Notes under the pieces: generated by a model | Told to the model about the DNA's origin: nothing | Databases searched by the model: none | The model's input: only the letters and a program-made list of their open reading frames with translations | Shown here: piece by piece, positions 58,548 through 64,000 of the stretch | Layout: every line of letters starts with the position of its first letter | Numbering within the stretch: position 1 is the first letter of the stretch | Assembly: GCA_947683425.1 (NCBI GenBank) | Contig: CANTUQ010000031.1 | Coordinates: 7,451,001 to 7,515,000 of the forward strand | Direction of reading: 5' to 3' | Length of the DNA: 64,000 bases | From: Excoecaria cochinchinensis | Taxonomy: Eukaryota; Streptophyta; Magnoliopsida; Malpighiales; Euphorbiaceae | Program-made: the position numbers and the translations under genes

Positions 58548-59762
58548 CATTATGAAATAAGTATATAAATGTTTGTTAATTTAACTATATGAATACTTTG
58601 TAGTTGTATATCATTATTATATGTATTTATTGAGTTGTATGAGTAATAATATAACATGATAGTTGAATAAAGTAATGTATATGGATAAGTGTACAAAGTG
58701 TTTATTCTAAGCTTGAGATGTTCATAGAAGTGGAAAGATGGGCATGCCTATAAAGGGCTAGATATTTTCCAGCTGCTAGGATAACACTGACGGGTGTCTA
58801 GATGTTTGATACCTTTGGTATCTAGATGTTTGATACCTTCGAGTATCTAGATGATTTGAGACTCCGGTCTTTAGATTTTTGATATTGTTTATCAGTATCC
58901 AGATGTTTACCCGTATCCACTTACATTATGAAGTCAGGCTATTAACTGTTTGCAATATATAAGAGATGTTACTATATGTTAATGAGTTATTGAGAATGCT
59001 AATAGAAATACATGATTATTATACCAGAGATGTTAATATGAGTTTACAAGTGCATATGAGAAGCTATTATTTGTAGAAGAATATGTTAGCGATATGCCAT
59101 TGTGTTTATATGTATACGAATGTCTATGAGATGCAATGATATGGTTTTACTTGTTATTTGTGATAATAGTTAAAGTTAGAAGAATATGAACATGAAATAG
59201 GTTACACGAAAGTTGTAGATACGTTAAAAGCATGTTTGATATTATGCTTATTATGTTACAAGTATGATAAATGCCCGTTTATTTTAATATGCTCGAAAAT
59301 GAATAGCATGCCAACTATTGATATGTTTTGATGATTAATGCTTGTGACTTCGCTAGAAGTCTATTATTTGTGATATCCCTACTAAGCGTTATCGCTTGGC
59401 ATGGGTGTTTTTCCCGTGTAGGTATGTAAGTTAGTAAGGAGTTGAGCATCTGCAGGTCATGGCCACTAGGATACAAGTTGAAATTCTTTTTGTATATGTG
59501 ATATAGTACTTTTGTATAGTTTAGTATATGTATATTTAAAGCCTTTTTGTATATGATATGTAAATGTTATAGTGAGAGAATGCTTTTGTAATGTATAAAA
59601 GATAGCAATACGACGTAATGCAAATGACTATAAGAATTTGTTTTTAGCATGTGTATTGATATTTGATTATTAGTTGTTTAAGTATGTTGGAATTGTTTAA
59701 CTTTAATGTGTATGCGTGCGTAGCGACTCTGATATCCTCCCAAGGGGTATTCAGGTGTTACA
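58548..59762 (+). mobile_element. Solo LTR F, right piece
   Basis: Continues F after C. It contains short dyads GATACCTTTGGTATC and GATACCTTCGAGTATC (58810-58855), the conserved stem-loop (59382-59399) and the LTR end GGTGTTACA, followed by TSD CGGAG (59763-59767). Confidence 0.85.
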
Positions 59763-61234
59763 CGGAGAGCTCATTGTCTGCGCCAGCTTTCATAAGGATT
59801 ATGCTGAAGCCTTATCAGAAAGAACAGCTGTCCCGATTGACAATGATGAAGGTAAGTTCAAAGAAACCAATAGGTCCCATGGAAAAGGCAAATAAAAAAA
59901 ACGGAAGAGAATAATAAAAAAGAGAATGAAAACCCCGCGGGTTGAAAACCAAAAAAGGCGACCTTGCTAAAATTGGGCACCCCGCCAAGGTGAAAATCGA
60001 AAAAAGGCATATTGGGCAAAAATTAGGGGTAGAGAGAAAATGTTCAATCATGAAAACCCGAGAAGGCTGATTGATAATAGGAGTTCAATGTTTTTAGGAT
60101 CCATCTCGAGTTTAGATAGGGTCTTGAACTTTTGAGAGTAATGCCAAATAATAATCGTGTGTGATGAAATCCAACTGGAATATACGCATTTATGTAGTAG
60201 TTGTTAATATAAGTAGAGCGCTTCATCTCGCATACTCAAAATGGTTTGAGTTCCAGCATAAAAAGTAGATCATTGCTCCTTCTTAGCATATGCGCAATTT
60301 ACTATGCATGGCCTTCCTTGCTATCATCATCTTAACACTTCAGCAGATTTGCCTCGTCATTGGCTTCGAGCTAGTCGTTGGCACATTGGTTTGGAAAGCC
60401 GAAATCTATATAGCCACTATTCAAAAAGCAAAAGGATTTTAGCCTCTCCAAAAAAAAGGCCATTAGAGATGAAAACCGTAACTGGCTCTTTAAGCAAAAG
60501 TTAGGCTAAAGGGCGGGGTGAAAACCTGAAAATAGGTAGTCTACACTACAAACAAATAAAATGAATAAAAGCCATTTAATTGGGTTAGGTCCATTCCAAG
60601 CAAAAATAAGGCACAGGTTTATGTGAAAATCCCCAAAGGGACGCATTTCTCGCGAAGAAAAGCTAGTGTGAAAATCCACAAGGGACGCACTATCTTTAAT
60701 GAATGACTTTCGACGCCTGGAGCGATAAGGCAACATTACTTCAGATGATCTTCCTTCAGGCAGATAATGCATAATTCAGGACATGAGTCAGAGTCCTAGG
60801 GGCAAGATGTTATATAATGCATAGCAAAAGGCATATGATCATTGGCCGGGGGGCAAAAGATGCACACCGGAATGGTCTCTCAGAAAAGGTTATGGGTCAG
60901 AGTCCCTAAAGCCAAGACAACACTTTTCTAGATCCTTGGGGTCAAGCCGTATCCTTAACGGACCCTTAACCACCTAGGACATGGTTTGTCCATTTATGCA
61001 TTTCATATCATGCAATTATTTAGCAAACATCTGCATATGATCTTTTACACATGCATGCACAATCTCTTGTATATCTTCCTGTGCTCACAGCTTTGTAGGA
61101 AAAGTCCAAATGAAGGCCACACACACAAAAGCTAGTCAAGGATAGCTTCAACTCGATATTAGCACTCATCTAAGCTAGATGACTAAGTCAAGATGATGTC
61201 TACTCAAGTCCAAATCCTTCAAATTCCACTAAAA

Positions 61235-61411
61235 AGGTAAATACCCAAGTCCTCTTAAGAGGCAAATTCCCAGGTCCTCTTAAGAGGAAAATTTCCAAGT
61301 CCTCTTAAGAGGCAAATATCCAAGTCCTCTAAAGAGGTAAATATCCAAGTCCTCTAAAGAGGCAAATATCCAAGTCCTCTTAAGAGGCTAATCATCTAAA
61401 GTCCTCTTAAG
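61235..61411 (+). repeat. 25-bp tandem repeat, about 7 copies (G)
   Basis: Units AGG(C/T)AAAT..CCAAGTCCTCT(T/A)AAG start every 25 bp from 61235; the last unit is 27 bp. Each contains the dyad CCTCTTAAGAGG at the unit junction. Confidence 0.9.
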
Positions 61412-61489
61412 AGGCATGCAGCTCCTTTCAACAAGAGTGCGCCATTGAATGGCTCTTCATCAACTCGGTTCATGAGAATAATTCCCAAG

Positions 61490-61990
61490 TTTTGTAAGTC
61501 TGGAGCGGACTCGAAACATCGCCATTTAAGGATGGCACCCGCACATTGTAAGTCTGGCGTAAACTCGGTACAGTTTAGGAGAACAATTCCCACATTTTGT
61601 AAGTCTGGAGCAGACTCTGCGCATCACCATCTGAGGATGGCACCCACACTTTGTAAGTCTAGAGCAGACTCGGTGCAAATCAAGAGAATAATTTTCGCAT
61701 TTTGTAAGTCTGGTGCAGACTCAGTGCATCACTATCTGAGGATAGCCCCCGAACTTTGTAAGTCTGGAGCAGACTCTGTGTAGTTTAGGTGAACATTTTC
61801 CTCATTTTATAAGTCTGAAATGGACTCGGCCCATCGCCATTTAAGGATGGCACCCGCACTTTGTAAGTCTGGAGCAGACTCAGTGCAGTTCAGGAGAACA
61901 CCCCCAGTGCTTTGTAAGTTTGGAGCAAACTCGGCGCATCGCTATTTGAGGATGCTAACCGTGTTTCGGAAGTCTTGAGAAGACTTGGCA
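61490..61990 (+). repeat. About 105-bp dimeric tandem repeat (G)
   Basis: Two alternating half-units, both opening TTTGTAAGTCTGGAGCAGACT, one with GCCATTTAAGGATGGC and the other with CAGTTTAGGAGAAC. About 4.5 dimers. AGTCTGGAGCAGACT is itself a dyad. Divergence between copies is high, in keeping with an old element. Confidence 0.85.
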
Positions 61991-62074
61991 TAACCCAGAA
62001 GGATGACGATCACTCCACAGTCTAGATGGTGACTTGAAGAGATGATTTCCTCCTCGTAGCAGTAGGACGGTTGT

Positions 62075-62324
62075 TGTAACACCCCGATTCCCACCCTACT
62101 AGTTTGAGCATGTGTATGTGTGGGTGTGTGTTGTTTAAGGGTATATTTGTGTGTTATATTTTAATTATGTTGTTTAATTCTTGTGTTGGGGAGATTAGAA
62201 GGACTAGAAGTGGGAATTGCCACAAGCCACTATAGGAAAATGACAAGTGGAGGAAAGACAAGAGGAGGATAGAGATGGACTTAGTCAAAAGAAAGACAAA
62301 ATGAAAGAGAGAACCAAGAACAGC
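62075..62324 (+). mobile_element. LTR fragment H
   Basis: Starts TGTAACACCCCGATTCCC and is cut at 62324 by the start of I, with which it shares about the first 50 bp at moderate similarity. No internal sequence is visible. Confidence 0.6.
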
Positions 62325-63310
62325 TGTAACACCCCGTACCCACCCTAGTAGAGTGAGCCTTATGTGTGTGCAAGTGCGTGTGTGTATGTGTTTAACTTTG
62401 AGCATGTGCTATCTTTGTTATATTAAGTTATTATGCTTTAATTGGGTTATGTGTAAGTGTGGGTGAGTGTATGGGGGTAGGGTGTGTGATAGGGATATTA
62501 AAATTAGGTAAGTGATAGAGGAGGAGAGTTGAGTGTGCCTTTCCTTTAAGAGTGTGACATGTGGCAAGGGAAAAGATGAGATAAGTATTGGGAGAGAGAG
62601 GGATTGGATCAGCTGTTCTCCTTTCTTCCTCACGTTTCTTTCTCTTCTTCCCCCTTTCACGCTGCCAAGCTTCTTCTCCTCATCTCTTCTTTGTTCTCTC
62701 TTGAATTCTTCTCTTCCCTTGTAAATTCAAGTGAGTTTGGGTAGGCTAAGCTGGTGTGGTAAGTGATAAGTGATAATCTTCTTTCTTTTTCTTTAGATGA
62801 GTTTTTGTAATTGTGATTTAGGATTTGAACTTGTTTGGTGTTGTTGGGTTTTGTGGTTCAGAGAATCCTCTTAGTGAATCCAAGGGCAAGGACGTAGCGA
62901 GCGGGAGTAGAGCCCCTTGATTGGAGGTTCATTAATTCCAGGTTTGGGAAAATTCTCTTCTTTGTTCATTTGTGTGTGTATTATGGCGATATAAGTGTAA
63001 CTGTTGTGAATGTTGAGTTATGTTATATGTTTATGCATATGAATTATGAGTATATTTTTTATGATGGGTTGTGATGCACAATTGAGGTGACTTGAATGAA
63101 AACATGTATGAGTATGAATGTTCTTGAAGAATTTTCTGGTTGAGTGATTTGGAAAATTCGAATGAGTTTAATTGAGTGTTTTGGAGGTAATAAGAGGTTC
63201 AAGAAAGAGGTTTGGTATTGGATTTTATGTTTAGAGTTGTGATCTTGAGTGGTTTTGAATTCTGGGTTTTTGGGTGGTTTTGAGAAAATAGAGGGTGTAT
63301 TTTTCTGGGT

Positions 63311-63360
63311 TTTATGCGATTCACACGGAGGTAAGGGTTGAGCATACCCCCGTGTGAATC
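63311..63360 (+). repeat. Long hairpin in LTR I
   Basis: GATTCACACGGAGG pairs with CCCCCGTGTGAATC across a loop of about 20 bp; 14-bp stem with one mismatch. Confidence 0.8.
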
Positions 63361-63424
63361 TATTCTATTTTCCAGGGAGTTTTTCACGTTGTGTGTGTTG
63401 CTTAGAGTGCCTATCCGAGTCGGA

Positions 63425-63656
63425 AGAGAGAGCACGACTCGTGCAGCTCTTCACACGTTTGGGAAAGGTGTGCCACGCAGAAGAAACAAGCAGAGAGAGA
63501 GAGAGAGAGTGGGAGAGCACGACTCGTGCTCTAGGAACACGAGACTTGCTCCCTGCTGGAGGTGGAGCATAAGTCGTGCTCCTTGTGGAGGCCTATGCAC
63601 GAGTTGTGCTCCTCCATTTTACATGGCAGTATGGGTAAACCATACCGCCATGTAAA
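63425..63656 (+). repeat. GCACGACTCGTGC words and a second hairpin in LTR I
   Basis: GAGCACGACTCGTGC is found around 63428 and 63516, with variants near 63567 and 63597. At 63618-63656 TTTACATGGCAGTATGG pairs with CCATACCGCCATGTAAA, a 17-bp stem with one mismatch. Confidence 0.8.
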
Positions 63657-64000
63657 CTGTCTCTGCCCCCGTTTTGCATAAAATTTCAATTGTTCCTTTT
63701 TCACTTCTTTTTCCTTTGTTTTGGGTTCTTTACTCTTATTTAGTGTGTCATTAATTGACAAATGATATAAAATGGTATTTTAACTCAGTCAAATGATAAT
63801 TATTGCGAATTGTATTGCACAATATATTTTGTTGAATGAAATGAGCTTATATATGTTTTATTTGATGATTATTTGAAATAAATGGTATGTATAATTGTAT
63901 GTTGTACTTGGAATATAACTTACATGATGCATGATCTGTTAGAGTCAAATAAGTGGATAGTTAGGCATGCCTAATAGAGTTAGTGTTGCTGCAGCTAGTG

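Larger units (their letters stand above)
4595..59762 (+). mobile_element. Solo LTR F (three pieces, interrupted by D and C)
   Basis: The termini are TGTAATGACC at 4595 and GGTGTTACA ending at 59762. The 5-bp TSD CGGAG lies at 4590-4594 and 59763-59767. Removing D (5588-45982 with one TSD copy) and C (46385-58547 with one TSD copy) leaves three LTR pieces: 4595-5587, 45983-46384 and 58548-59762, about 2.6 kb in all. No primer site, polypurine tract or internal domain lies between the ends, so this is a solo LTR left by LTR-LTR recombination. Its middle aligns with the LTRs of D and E (GGCGGGTTC, AGGGAACAA, AAGCAGTC landmarks), so it is Tekay-related. Confidence 0.85.
59768..62074 (+). mobile_element. 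Right part of degenerate remnant G (Tat-like, region after pol)
   Basis: Sequence at 59930-60080 ('GGGTTGAAAACC', 'AAAATTGGGCACC', 'ATGAAAACCCGAGAAGG') and 60590-60700 ('CAAAAATAAGGCACAGG', 'GTGAAAATCC') aligns by eye with A's 17710-17880 and 18670-18775. Only the downstream part of a Tat-like element is left. No intact ORF is seen. Two tandem arrays follow (61235-61411 and 61490-61990), in the place where A and B also carry arrays. Confidence 0.6.
62325..64000 (+). mobile_element. LTR I, incomplete (runs out of the window)
   Basis: Starts TGTAACACCCCGTACCC. Near the window end, GATAGTTAGGCATGCCTAATAGAGT matches the LTR of D (44752-44776 region) closely, so this is a Tekay-related LTR. It contains long hairpins (63311-63360 and 63618-63656), GCACGACTCGTGC words (63425-63605) and a GA microsatellite (63492-63510). 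The small ORFs cross these repeats and are not genes. Confidence 0.65.

Noticed and set aside
62075..64000. Treating H and I as the two LTRs of one element
   Set aside because: They are adjacent, in the same orientation and only moderately similar, with no internal region; more likely one LTR interrupted by the start of another.

Overview
This is a plant nuclear window made almost entirely of nested Ty3/gypsy-type LTR retrotransposons. I see no host protein gene and no functional rRNA or tRNA gene. The plant assignment rests on the lineages present (Tat/Ogre-like, Athila-like and Tekay/Del-like), their primer sites (tRNA-Arg, tRNA-Asp, initiator tRNA-Met), plant-only accessory domains (DUF7745-like, ATHILA ORF-1/plant-transposon-protein-like) and plant-type introns. 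A eudicot is likely; I cannot name the species.

Layout, from the outside in, with most boundaries fixed by 5-bp target-site duplications (TSDs). E (1-4090, minus) is a Tekay-like non-autonomous element whose 3' LTR is cut by the window edge. G (4091-4594 and 59768-62074) is an old Tat-like remnant. F is a solo LTR in G (4595-59762, TSD CGGAG), broken into three pieces. D (5588-45977, TSD GGTTC, plus) is a Tekay-derived non-autonomous element inside F. B (6460-38016, TSD GTTGG, minus) is a Tat-like element inside the 5' LTR of D. A (8797-26054, TSD CCTTG, plus) belongs to the same family as B and sits inside B's 3' tandem repeats. C (46385-58542, TSD CCTAA, plus) is an Athila-lineage element in F, with LTRs that look identical and intact ORFs. 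H (62075-62324) and I (62325-64000) are LTR starts at the right edge. The chain G>F>D>B>A is five levels deep.

A and B share one architecture: LTR, tRNA-Arg primer site, gag-protease with G-patch, RT-RNase H-integrase, an ANTISENSE two-exon DUF7745-like gene, a short intergenic region with TATA boxes facing both ways, a SENSE gene (plant-transposon-protein-like domain plus coiled coil) with a 5'UTR intron, tandem repeats, polypurine tract, LTR. Both copies are decayed: A by stops and frameshifts, B by a 2.7-kb gag-RT deletion plus stops. C looks potentially competent: a 1795-codon gag-pol with all catalytic motifs and a 422-codon second ORF.

The most striking unexplained structure is a set of family-specific palindromic words iterated in the LTRs: TCGCGA/GTCGCGAC in E, F and C; CCGACGGGCGTCGG in A and B; TCACGGTGAC with its inverse in D; GCACGACTCGTGC in I. 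In A and B the word lies directly upstream of the LTR TATA box and again between the two opposed TATA boxes of the internal divergent gene pair. In C it lies in the LTR, upstream of the second ORF and inside the gag-pol reading frame. At a homologous LTR site E and F carry one word and D another, as if a palindromic binding site keeps its form while its sequence is replaced.
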